Positions 1 to 5,803 of a stretch of DNA of 12,929 bases are shown here, one piece after another (within the stretch, counting starts at the first letter, position 1; each line of letters starts with the position of its first letter). Origin of the DNA: Candidatus Hestiella acidicharens (GTDB lineage: Archaea; Thermoproteota; Thermoprotei_A; Sulfolobales; Acidilobaceae); assembly GCA_015523575.1 (NCBI GenBank), contig WAJZ01000050.1:1-12929 (forward strand). Reading direction: 5' to 3'. The notes under the pieces were generated by a model. It ran no database searches. It was not told the DNA's origin and worked only from the letters and a program-made list of their open reading frames with translations. A program made the translations under genes and the position numbers.

Positions 1-2
1 AG

Positions 3-512
3 GAAGCTTTAAAGGGAGCTGAAGTCGAAAAATCTATTGAACTTGGCCAAAAAGACCTCCTCAAATATCAACACCTAATAGAAAGATACGTGATCAACAC
101 CATGATACACGGAAAGGGAGACGTAAGGCTTCACGCCCTAGTTTTAGGAACAGGCCTTTTGGGCATAGTTGGGTATTTGATATTAGATACTGCTAGCAAG
201 GCCTACCACTTAAAAATAAGGTTGCAGCTAGATGAAACAACAAAAATGATAGAGAACATCTTACCACAGGTAGCTTCAATCGTTGCACAACCAAGCATTA
301 AAAGAATAGAGGAATTGATAGTAGAAACCGCTATGCTGACGAGAGAGCTTGAAAACAGGTCAATTGCATCAAACAACTCGGAAAAGACAATGGTCCTAAC
401 CAGGCTTGTTGATGCTATGAAGTTGATTAGTATAATCCTTTACGTCGTCGTTTGTAGCATAATGGTTTCCGATGAATACCTAAAAAAGTCAGGGGAAGAG
501 CTAGGAATTTAA
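3..512 (+). CDS. Unrecognised two-helix membrane protein, 5' end outside window
   Basis: I do not recognise this protein. The reading frame is open from base 3 to a TAA at 510-512, so the first visible residues (EALKGAEVEKSIELGQ) belong to a gene that begins before the window. The GTG at 90 is probably internal. Of about 169 visible residues, the first 43 are charged and helical. A hydrophobic stretch follows at visible residues 44-61 (HALVLGTGLLGIVGYLIL), then a mostly helical, polar middle with many E, R and K, and a second hydrophobic stretch near residues 140-156 (KLISIILYVVVCSIMVS) just before a short charged tail. This fits a small membrane protein with two transmembrane helices and a soluble helical loop. 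There are no catalytic motifs. A T-run follows the stop. Codon use resembles its neighbours. Existence of the gene is fairly sure; function is unknown. Confidence 0.7.
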   Translation, partial: EALKGAEVEKSIELGQKDLLKYQHLIERYVINTMIHGKGDVRLHALVLGTGLLGIVGYLILDTASKAYHLKIRLQLDETTKMIENILPQVASIVAQPSIKRIEELIVETAMLTRELENRSIASNNSEKTMVLTRLVDAMKLISIILYVVVCSIMVSDEYLKKSGEELGI

Positions 513-518
513 CATTAG

Positions 519-524
519 TTTTTT
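519..524 (+). terminator. T-run terminator after the first gene
   Basis: Six T residues start 7 nt after the TAA at 510-512. Archaeal RNA polymerase commonly ends at such T-tracts without a hairpin. The assignment rests on position only. Confidence 0.4.
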
Positions 525-560
525 AACATTTGCATTAGAATACAGCATCATTAATATCAA

Positions 561-570
561 CTTTTTATCT
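561..570 (+). promoter_or_regulatory. TATA box of panB
   Basis: CTTTTTATCT is centred about 28 nt before the first ATG of panB. That is the normal archaeal TATA-to-start-site distance, so transcription would begin at or just before the start codon and the mRNA would be leaderless. No Shine-Dalgarno sequence is visible before the ATG, which agrees with this. Confidence 0.5.
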
Positions 571-593
571 CAGAATATAGACAAGATGCTAGG

Positions 594-1418
594 ATGCATA
601 TGGATAAGTTAACGATAAAAGATATCATCAAGATGAAAAATAAGAAGAAGATAGTAGCTATAACTGCCTATGATTATCCTACTGCAAAGATACTCGACTC
701 TACTGGCGTTGACCTGATTTTGGTTGGCGATTCCCTAGGTATGGTGAAGCTTGGCTATCCATCAACATTACAAGTGACCATGGAGGAGATGATTATACAT
801 ACAAAGGCTGTATGCAATGCTAACCCTAAAGCCGTTGTTGTAACCGATATGCCATTTATGAGCTATGAAGTTGATGAAAAAGATGCGCTAATCAATGCAT
901 CAACCTTTATGAGGATCGGTGCTGACGCTGTGAAAATAGAAGGCGGGGAAGAATACAAAAACGTTATTAAGAGGCTAACTAATGCAGGCATACCAGTCAT
1001 GGGTCACATAGGGCTAACGCCACAAAAATATAAGCAACTTGGTGGTTACAGGCTTATCGGAAAGACGTATAGAGAAGCTAAAAAAGTTATAAATGACGCC
1101 ATGGAAGTAGAAGGTGCTGGAGCTTTCTCAATTGTTATTGAATATACAGCATACGAAGTTGCTAAAAAAATAACCGAAAAGCTTTCAATACCGACTATAT
1201 GCATTGGTAGTGGCCCCTATTGCGATGGGCAAATAATCGTTGTTAACGACATCCTTGGGTTGAATGATTTCCAACCGCCTTTTGCGAGAAAATACGTTGA
1301 TCTTAAAGAAGTAATCAGGAAAGCCATAATAAACTATAAAAGCGACGTACTCTCTGGCTCTTTCCCAGATAAATACTGGGGCATGAAAGATGGAGAGAAA
1401 AGTAAGCTCGAGGAATAA
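594..1418 (+). CDS. panB: 3-methyl-2-oxobutanoate hydroxymethyltransferase (PanB)
   Basis: Ketopantoate hydroxymethyltransferase transfers a one-carbon unit from a methylene-tetrahydropterin to 2-oxoisovalerate, the first committed step toward pantoate and coenzyme A; cytosolic. The 274-residue protein matches the usual 260-275 and shows the whole (beta/alpha)8 signature. VGDSLGMV carries metal ligand D46, TDMPF carries D85, KIEGG carries K114 and E116, GHIGLTPQ is at 137-144, and IVIEY carries the catalytic glutamate E183; a GSGPYCDGQ segment follows near 205-213. Residue roles are inferred from the E. coli enzyme. ATG codons at 594 and 600 are both possible starts; 594 lies 28 nt after a TATA box and suits a leaderless mRNA. 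No other coenzyme A gene lies beside it, so it looks like a single-gene unit. The MetF-like protein near 10.9 kb belongs to the same one-carbon chemistry but is not linked to it. Confidence 0.97.
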   Translation: MHMDKLTIKDIIKMKNKKKIVAITAYDYPTAKILDSTGVDLILVGDSLGMVKLGYPSTLQVTMEEMIIHTKAVCNANPKAVVVTDMPFMSYEVDEKDALINASTFMRIGADAVKIEGGEEYKNVIKRLTNAGIPVMGHIGLTPQKYKQLGGYRLIGKTYREAKKVINDAMEVEGAGAFSIVIEYTAYEVAKKITEKLSIPTICIGSGPYCDGQIIVVNDILGLNDFQPPFARKYVDLKEVIRKAIINYKSDVLSGSFPDKYWGMKDGEKSKLEE

Positions 1419-1441
1419 AAGTAACTCCTTTTCTACTAAAG

Positions 1442-1453
1442 CTTTTAAATATA
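1442..1453 (+). promoter_or_regulatory. Orphan TATA-like element in the panB-radical SAM gap
   Basis: CTTTTAAATATA is a good archaeal TATA-like sequence 24 nt after the panB stop. Transcription from it would start near 1474, but no convincing ORF or start codon follows before the separate promoter of the next gene at about 1552. It could be a second upstream promoter, a small-RNA promoter, or a chance AT-rich string. The rest of the 204-nt gap is a C-rich, A-rich stretch without a recognisable gene. Confidence 0.25.
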
Positions 1454-1551
1454 GCTAAAACCCTTTCTTCGACTTCTCAACACTAAAAGCATACACGATT
1501 TACAGCTCAAACCCCATCGCTACCTTGAACATTAAACAATTTACATAACAA

Positions 1552-1561
1552 CCTTTTTAAT
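1552..1561 (+). promoter_or_regulatory. TATA box of the radical SAM gene
   Basis: CCTTTTTAAT is centred near 1557, predicting a start site near 1583 and a leader of about 40 nt before the GTG at 1623. The leader contains GAGAGATGA, a weak Shine-Dalgarno match, at about 1608-1616. Confidence 0.45.
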
Positions 1562-1622
1562 CTATACAGGCATTAAAAACTGCGGGTCTCGGTTTATGCT
1601 TAATGAAGAGAGATGAAGAAAA

Positions 1623-2945
1623 GTGCAAAGAAGCCTTTCAGATGAAATAAAAATATACCCAAGCACGATAAATATAGGAAAAGCCCTCTGGCCACTTATA
1701 ACAAAACGCGTTGAAAATTTTTTTGAGAGGCTCAGTAAGGGCAACCTTGACGAGGAGAGGCACCTACAAATTATCAATACCCTCGAAACTAACAACTATG
1801 TCCTTTACGTTCATATGCCCTTCTGCCACACACCTTTATGTAAGTTCTGTTGCTTCGTGAGGTATGCATATAACCATGAACAACACAAAGCATATATGAA
1901 GGCGCTTAGAAAAGAGGCTGAATGGCTTGCCACAACCGCTGAAAGTGCTCGCATTAAGGTAATTTACATAGGTGGTGGTACACCATCTATTGATATACAC
2001 TCTCTTTCAGAATTTATAGATTCTGCTAGAAGTTATTTTGGAAAAAACATTGAAGTATCCACGGAAGCAAGTCCAATAGATATCAATGATGAAGCTGTCT
2101 CTATATTGCGGTCATCTAAGGTTTCTAGGTTAAGTATCGGGGTACAGGCACTTGAAGATAAGAGGCTCTGGGAGCTCGGAAGACTCCACCATAGGGTTGA
2201 AGACTCCATGAGGGCTGTTGAGGCTGCCAGGGGCAAGTTTAACACATTAAATATAGATATGCTCTGGGGTGCAAAGGAAGATAACGTGGATAAAATAAAG
2301 GTTGAGTCATCTAAGGCACTTGACCTAAATGCAGACCAAGTCACATTTTATCCATTAATGCCAGCACCTGGACTGAGAGAATTGGAAAGAAAAAGGAAAG
2401 AAGGTCCTTGGCACCCAGAAGAAGCCCAGCTATATAAAACGATATTACAAGAAGCTTTTTCTAAAAAATACTTCCCTGCAACCGCATGGTGCATGGATAG
2501 AGGATCAAAGCTGATAGATGAATACATTGTTGACTTCGATAAGTTCCTTGCAATAGGAATTAGTGGGATAGCACGCATTGGAAACTATGCATACGTAAAC
2601 ACCTTTAGCGTAGAAAAATATGTAAAACTCATAGAAAAGAGAGGATTCTCTGCCATAAGATCATTGCAAGTAGACGCAAGTGAAGACATGCTTTACTATA
2701 CCTCTACTAAACTCTTTGGACTAAAAATATGCCCTTGTGACATTAAAAATAGGTTCACAATGAAAAATGTTGGATTGATCCCATTTATAATAGCGATGCT
2801 TAGGTCGCTAGGCGAAGAACAAGCTCAAGACGGTTGTTTCCATATAACTAATCCTAACACGCTATATTTACTTCACATAATGCAAAGATCAATATATATG
2901 GGTGTTAATACGTTCAGAGAGTGGGGCCTTCGTTCACAATCATAA
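1623..2945 (+). CDS. HemN/HemW-family radical SAM protein with CX4CX2C motif
   Basis: A radical S-adenosylmethionine enzyme of the coproporphyrinogen-oxidase-like (HemN/HemW) family. The N-terminal part has the family lead-in YVHMPFC. The [4Fe-4S] cysteines are C68, C73 and C76, with a fourth at C77. The SAM-binding GGGTPS is at 117-122, STEASP at 146-151 and SIGVQALED from 171. The C-terminal YTSTKLFGLKI resembles the HemN C-terminal domain. At 440 residues the length is right. The spacing between the first two cysteines is four residues, where HemN and HemW normally have three. The usual GLPxQT segment reads LWGAKED. True HemN makes protoporphyrinogen IX; HemW is a heme chaperone. Many archaea make heme by the siroheme route, so the substrate here is open. 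The start is GTG; a downstream MFS gene follows on the same strand. Family is firm, exact function is not. Confidence 0.85.
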   Translation: MQRSLSDEIKIYPSTINIGKALWPLITKRVENFFERLSKGNLDEERHLQIINTLETNNYVLYVHMPFCHTPLCKFCCFVRYAYNHEQHKAYMKALRKEAEWLATTAESARIKVIYIGGGTPSIDIHSLSEFIDSARSYFGKNIEVSTEASPIDINDEAVSILRSSKVSRLSIGVQALEDKRLWELGRLHHRVEDSMRAVEAARGKFNTLNIDMLWGAKEDNVDKIKVESSKALDLNADQVTFYPLMPAPGLRELERKRKEGPWHPEEAQLYKTILQEAFSKKYFPATAWCMDRGSKLIDEYIVDFDKFLAIGISGIARIGNYAYVNTFSVEKYVKLIEKRGFSAIRSLQVDASEDMLYYTSTKLFGLKICPCDIKNRFTMKNVGLIPFIIAMLRSLGEEQAQDGCFHITNPNTLYLLHIMQRSIYMGVNTFREWGLRSQS

Positions 2946-2991
2946 AGAAGAAACGAAAAACAATTCAGCAAGGCATAATATTCCTAGCCAC

Positions 2992-3001
2992 CTATTTAGA
3001 A
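2992..3001 (+). promoter_or_regulatory. Possible TATA box of the first MFS gene
   Basis: CTATTTAGAA lies in the gap after the radical SAM gene and is centred about 31 nt before the GTG at 3028. It would give a near-leaderless mRNA and supports that start over the GTG at 2902, which lies inside the preceding gene. The match to the TATA consensus is moderate. Confidence 0.35.
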
Positions 3002-3027
3002 TTATCTATAAGTTAAGAACTATCTGG

Positions 3028-4203
3028 GTGATCGAAACGAATCAAAGAAGTGAGATTGGCAGAAACGCTTGGCTAATCTCACTTTCAGCTTTCTTCTCAG
3101 ACCTAGGTTATCAATCTGTTATAGCGGCCATCCCGATCTATCTTGTATTGATATTACACGCCCCCGTTTACTTGTTCGGTATAGTTATGGGGTTTTCTTA
3201 TGGCTTAGGGGCATTAATGGCATTTATCGGAGGGAAGCTGGCCGATCTATATGGAAGGAAGAAAATAGCGATTCTAGGTAACGCATTAATACCTATATTA
3301 TCTATGAGTGGATTGTTTAGCAACGTCTATGAGAGTTCTGCTTCCTTTACAATCGGTTGGCTTTTCAGGAATTTCAGGACGCCAGCTAGAAGGGCCCTAA
3401 TAAGCGAGGATGTAAGCGATGCGAACAGGGGTAAGGTCTTTGGGTTACTTAATGCACTTGACGTTGGTGGCGGGGCCCTCTCGATTACTCTCTTAATTGT
3501 AGCACTAATGAAGGGCCTAGAAATATCGGAAATAATACTCCTTACCTCGATACCAATAGCAATGGCAACAATCCTACTTGCCTTCGTAAAGGAAAAAAGA
3601 GGAACTGCGAGAAGGCCTCAGGAAGAAAAACAAAGGAAAAATAGTGCAAGAAAAGCCTACATTGGGGTATTGATCGCCTCGTCCCTTTATGGTTTCAGTT
3701 TCTTCAGCCTCGGGTTCCCTATACTTACGATTGCGCAAGCGAAAAGCAGCCTTGCTGGCATAGGCTCCTATTTGGTGTATTTATTAGCTTCTGCTTTCTT
3801 CGGTTACATTATTGGAAGCAGTAAACTTAGGTTAATAAGCACGTTAAGCTTTTTGGGATACGTTCTATCATCAACGGGCACACTGCTATTAGCCTTTGCG
3901 TATTCTTTCCGTCTAAGCTGTATCATAATGTACTTGTCTGTAGCCATAATGGGTATGGCTATTGGCACTATCGATACGCTAGAGCCAAACCTCATAACAC
4001 AAGTTGCACCAGAAAGCGCTATGGGAAACGCCATGGGTGCATTGACGGCCTCTAGAAGCATTGGCTTGTTCCTTGGAAATACCGTAATGGGAATTCTATA
4101 TTATTTTAAGCCTTTCTATTCATATGCATACGCATCTATACTTTCCTTTGCTGCCGGCCTTATTCTTTTTGCATTTGGTAGAGAACTGAAAGGATCTATA
4201 TAG
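3028..4203 (+). CDS. Major facilitator superfamily transporter, drug-efflux-like
   Basis: An inner-membrane secondary transporter. About 12 hydrophobic helices fall in two halves, split by a basic cytoplasmic loop (KEKRGTARR and following, near 3590-3650). MFS motif A is clear between helices 2 and 3: GGKLADLYGRKK at residues 68-79 of the chosen protein. A second family feature, RNFRTPARRALISED followed by RGKVFG, resembles the R..RG region of multidrug and antibiotic efflux carriers. The frame stays open upstream to a GTG at 2902, but that start overlaps the radical SAM gene by 44 nt and adds a polar 42-residue tail. GTG 3028 gives 391 residues, the usual size, with a TATA-like box before it. 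It follows the radical SAM gene after 82 nt, so the two may be co-regulated. Substrate cannot be read from sequence; efflux is a guess. Confidence 0.87.
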   Translation: MIETNQRSEIGRNAWLISLSAFFSDLGYQSVIAAIPIYLVLILHAPVYLFGIVMGFSYGLGALMAFIGGKLADLYGRKKIAILGNALIPILSMSGLFSNVYESSASFTIGWLFRNFRTPARRALISEDVSDANRGKVFGLLNALDVGGGALSITLLIVALMKGLEISEIILLTSIPIAMATILLAFVKEKRGTARRPQEEKQRKNSARKAYIGVLIASSLYGFSFFSLGFPILTIAQAKSSLAGIGSYLVYLLASAFFGYIIGSSKLRLISTLSFLGYVLSSTGTLLLAFAYSFRLSCIIMYLSVAIMGMAIGTIDTLEPNLITQVAPESAMGNAMGALTASRSIGLFLGNTVMGILYYFKPFYSYAYASILSFAAGLILFAFGRELKGSI

Positions 4204-4291
4204 ATTTCAAGTCTGAACAAGGCAACAAAATGCTCTATTCTGCAACTAAAGTTGTTATTGTATTCAAAGAAAATTTTTCATATCATTACGG

Positions 4292-4305
4292 CTTTTATAT
4301 TTAAA
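4292..4305 (+). promoter_or_regulatory. TATA box of the proline iminopeptidase gene
   Basis: CTTTTATATTTAAA is centred near 4298 and predicts transcription from about 4324, only about 9 nt before the ATG at 4333. This places the TTG at 4252 upstream of the transcript and so decides the start. The gap also holds a T5 tract at 4274-4278 that could end the preceding MFS transcript. Confidence 0.5.
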
Positions 4306-4332
4306 AAAGTATTATATAGTTGGTCTGGAGAA

Positions 4333-5211
4333 ATGAAGTCCGCAAAGGAAGAGTATGTTAATATAAACGGAGTAAACATATACTATAAAACATTTGGAAA
4401 CTATGAGAAACACATATTGATTTTGCATGGTGGTCCTGGGGCCTCTCATGACTATCTCCTGCCATTAGCTAGGCTTTCTAATGAAGGATTCACTACAGTC
4501 TTCTACGATCAATGCGGCTCAGGTAGGTCTGAGGAGCATGAAAATTTAGAGAAATGCACTACCCTTGACTACTATGTAAGCGAGGTAGAAATGGTAAGGA
4601 AGTCCATTATAGGGGAGAAGGACTTTGTGCTGTTGGGACATTCTTGGGGTGGCCTATTAGCATTGGCCTACGCATCAAGACACCAGGCTAACCTAAGGGG
4701 ACTTATAGTCTCCAGCGGATTATCAAGCGTACCATTAACTACAAAGGAAATGAGGAGGCTTATTGAAGAGCTCCCTAGTGAAATAAAGGCAAAAATAATT
4801 GAGTGTGAAGAAAAGAACAACTTTACAAGTGAAGAATGCCAAGCCGCGGTCTACGAATTCTACAAAAGGCACCTTCTTAGGCTCGATTCTTATCCAAAAG
4901 ATGTTGTAGAGAGCCTAAACTATTTAGTGAAGAGAAAAATCTATTCCATCATGAATGGTCCAACAGAGTTTGAGATTAGGGGTAAAATCAAAGATATCGA
5001 CATTACCAATGACATAAAGAATATTAAAGTTCCAACCCTCATAACCGTAGGTGAATATGACGAGGTTACACCATCCATAGCCAAAATTATAAAGGATAAC
5101 ATAGAAGGTTCAAAGATGATTGTAATACCAAACTCTTCACACATGGCCTTCTATGAAAACCCTGACTATTATTTCAAGGTATTAATAGATTTCTTAGGTG
5201 AAATCTATTAG
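4333..5211 (+). CDS. Proline iminopeptidase-type alpha/beta hydrolase (tricorn-interacting factor F1-like)
   Basis: A serine aminopeptidase of the alpha/beta-hydrolase fold, expected to release N-terminal proline and other residues from short peptides in the cytosol. Numbered from ATG 4333 it has 292 residues, almost exactly the size of Thermoplasma factor F1. HGGPG at 32-36 forms the oxyanion region, GHSWGG at 102-107 holds nucleophile S104, VGEYDEV holds acid D243, and SSHMAF holds H270. These sit one residue before the F1 triad (S105, D244, H271), and E212 in GPTEFE and E244 match the F1 glutamates that bind the peptide amino end. The frame extends upstream to TTG 4252, but those residues precede the likely transcript start. 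It meets the adenosyltransferase gene tail to tail with a 24-nt gap. The family is certain; a related peptidase specificity is possible. Confidence 0.92.
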   Translation: MKSAKEEYVNINGVNIYYKTFGNYEKHILILHGGPGASHDYLLPLARLSNEGFTTVFYDQCGSGRSEEHENLEKCTTLDYYVSEVEMVRKSIIGEKDFVLLGHSWGGLLALAYASRHQANLRGLIVSSGLSSVPLTTKEMRRLIEELPSEIKAKIIECEEKNNFTSEECQAAVYEFYKRHLLRLDSYPKDVVESLNYLVKRKIYSIMNGPTEFEIRGKIKDIDITNDIKNIKVPTLITVGEYDEVTPSIAKIIKDNIEGSKMIVIPNSSHMAFYENPDYYFKVLIDFLGEIY

Positions 5212-5212
5212 C

Positions 5213-5218
5213 TTTTTT
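5213..5218 (+). terminator. T-run between convergent genes
   Basis: T6 directly follows the peptidase TAG. The 24-nt gap before the convergent adenosyltransferase stop also carries AAAA at 5225-5228, a T4 tract for the opposite strand. The gap therefore probably ends both transcripts. Confidence 0.45.
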
Positions 5219-5235
5219 AACTTTAAAACGATGGG

Positions 5236-5766
5236 CTACCTAAAAGAGACCGGCTCATCTTCATAGCCAAGCTTCCTAGAAATATATACCGCCATTGCGA
5301 ACAATACGCTACTTAACCTATTAATTACTTTAAAAACTATGTCATCAAAAGAATAGTTTTTGCTAGCCCTTACTAAGGACCTCTCAGCCCTTCTAGCCAC
5401 TGTTCTAGCTACATGTAACGAAGAGGAAGGTAAGGGACCTGAGGGTAGGACAAAATTCTTTAATGGTTCCCTGCCATAATATTTGTCCGCAAGTTCTTCT
5501 AGGAACTTAAGGTCTTCTTCATTAAGCGATTTTGAGCCGGAAATATGGAAGCCTAACCTAAAAATTAAATATTGTAGTTGCTTAAGATCTGATTGCACCT
5601 CTCCTAAGTAGCTTGGAACTAATGCTCTCGCCATACCAACGAAGCTGTTAACTTCATCTAAAGATCCAATTAGCTCTATAATAGGGTGATCTTTAGGAAC
5701 CCTAGCCTTTAGGGAATTACAGTAGGTGCTTCCATCATCGCCCGTAGCTGTAAATATGCGACCCAA
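5236..5766 (-). CDS. PduO-type corrinoid (cob(I)alamin) adenosyltransferase
   Basis: Transfers the 5'-deoxyadenosyl group of ATP to cob(I)alamin to make adenosylcobalamin, in the cytosol. The 176-residue protein has all PduO-family blocks in order: N-terminal ATP-binding TATGDDGST at 6-14, ELIGSLDEVNSFVG at 31-44 with the conserved aspartate D37, FVLPSG at 105-110, ARTVARRAERS at 120-130, and NRLSSVLFAMA at 149-159. It is a helical trimeric enzyme with no membrane part. The start codon is TTG, supported by GGTGGT 5 nt upstream. It lies 37 nt after herA on the same strand, with no strong TATA box in the gap, so it is probably transcribed with nurA-herA. No cobalamin synthesis or B12-dependent enzyme gene lies in the window. 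Confidence 0.93.
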   Translation of the reverse strand: MGRIFTATGDDGSTYCNSLKARVPKDHPIIELIGSLDEVNSFVGMARALVPSYLGEVQSDLKQLQYLIFRLGFHISGSKSLNEEDLKFLEELADKYYGREPLKNFVLPSGPLPSSSLHVARTVARRAERSLVRASKNYSFDDIVFKVINRLSSVLFAMAVYISRKLGYEDEPVSFR

Positions 5767-5771
5767 CCTTT

Positions 5772-5777
5772 ACCACC
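5772..5777 (-). promoter_or_regulatory. Shine-Dalgarno of the adenosyltransferase gene
   Basis: On the minus strand GGTGGT lies 5 nt before the TTG at 5766. It resembles the archaeal anti-SD partner GGAGGTGA and fixes this non-ATG start in the 37-nt gap after herA. Confidence 0.5.
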
Positions 5778-5803
5778 AAAACATTCTTAAACATAGAAAG
5801 ATT

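Noticed and set aside
2033..2344. A minus-strand ORF within the radical SAM gene.
   Set aside because: It is antisense to conserved radical SAM motifs and is Ser/Leu-rich, as shadow frames often are.
2902..3027. Longer N-terminus for the first MFS gene from GTG 2902.
   Set aside because: It overlaps the radical SAM gene by 44 nt, adds a polar tail unlike MFS proteins, and GTG 3028 has a TATA-like box before it.
4230..4304. A 24-codon ORF in the gap before the peptidase gene.
   Set aside because: It overlaps the promoter region, has no Shine-Dalgarno, and has no protein-like pattern.
4252..4332. Longer peptidase from TTG 4252.
   Set aside because: The TATA box at 4292-4305 puts the transcript start near 4324, and the shorter protein matches factor F1 in length and triad position.
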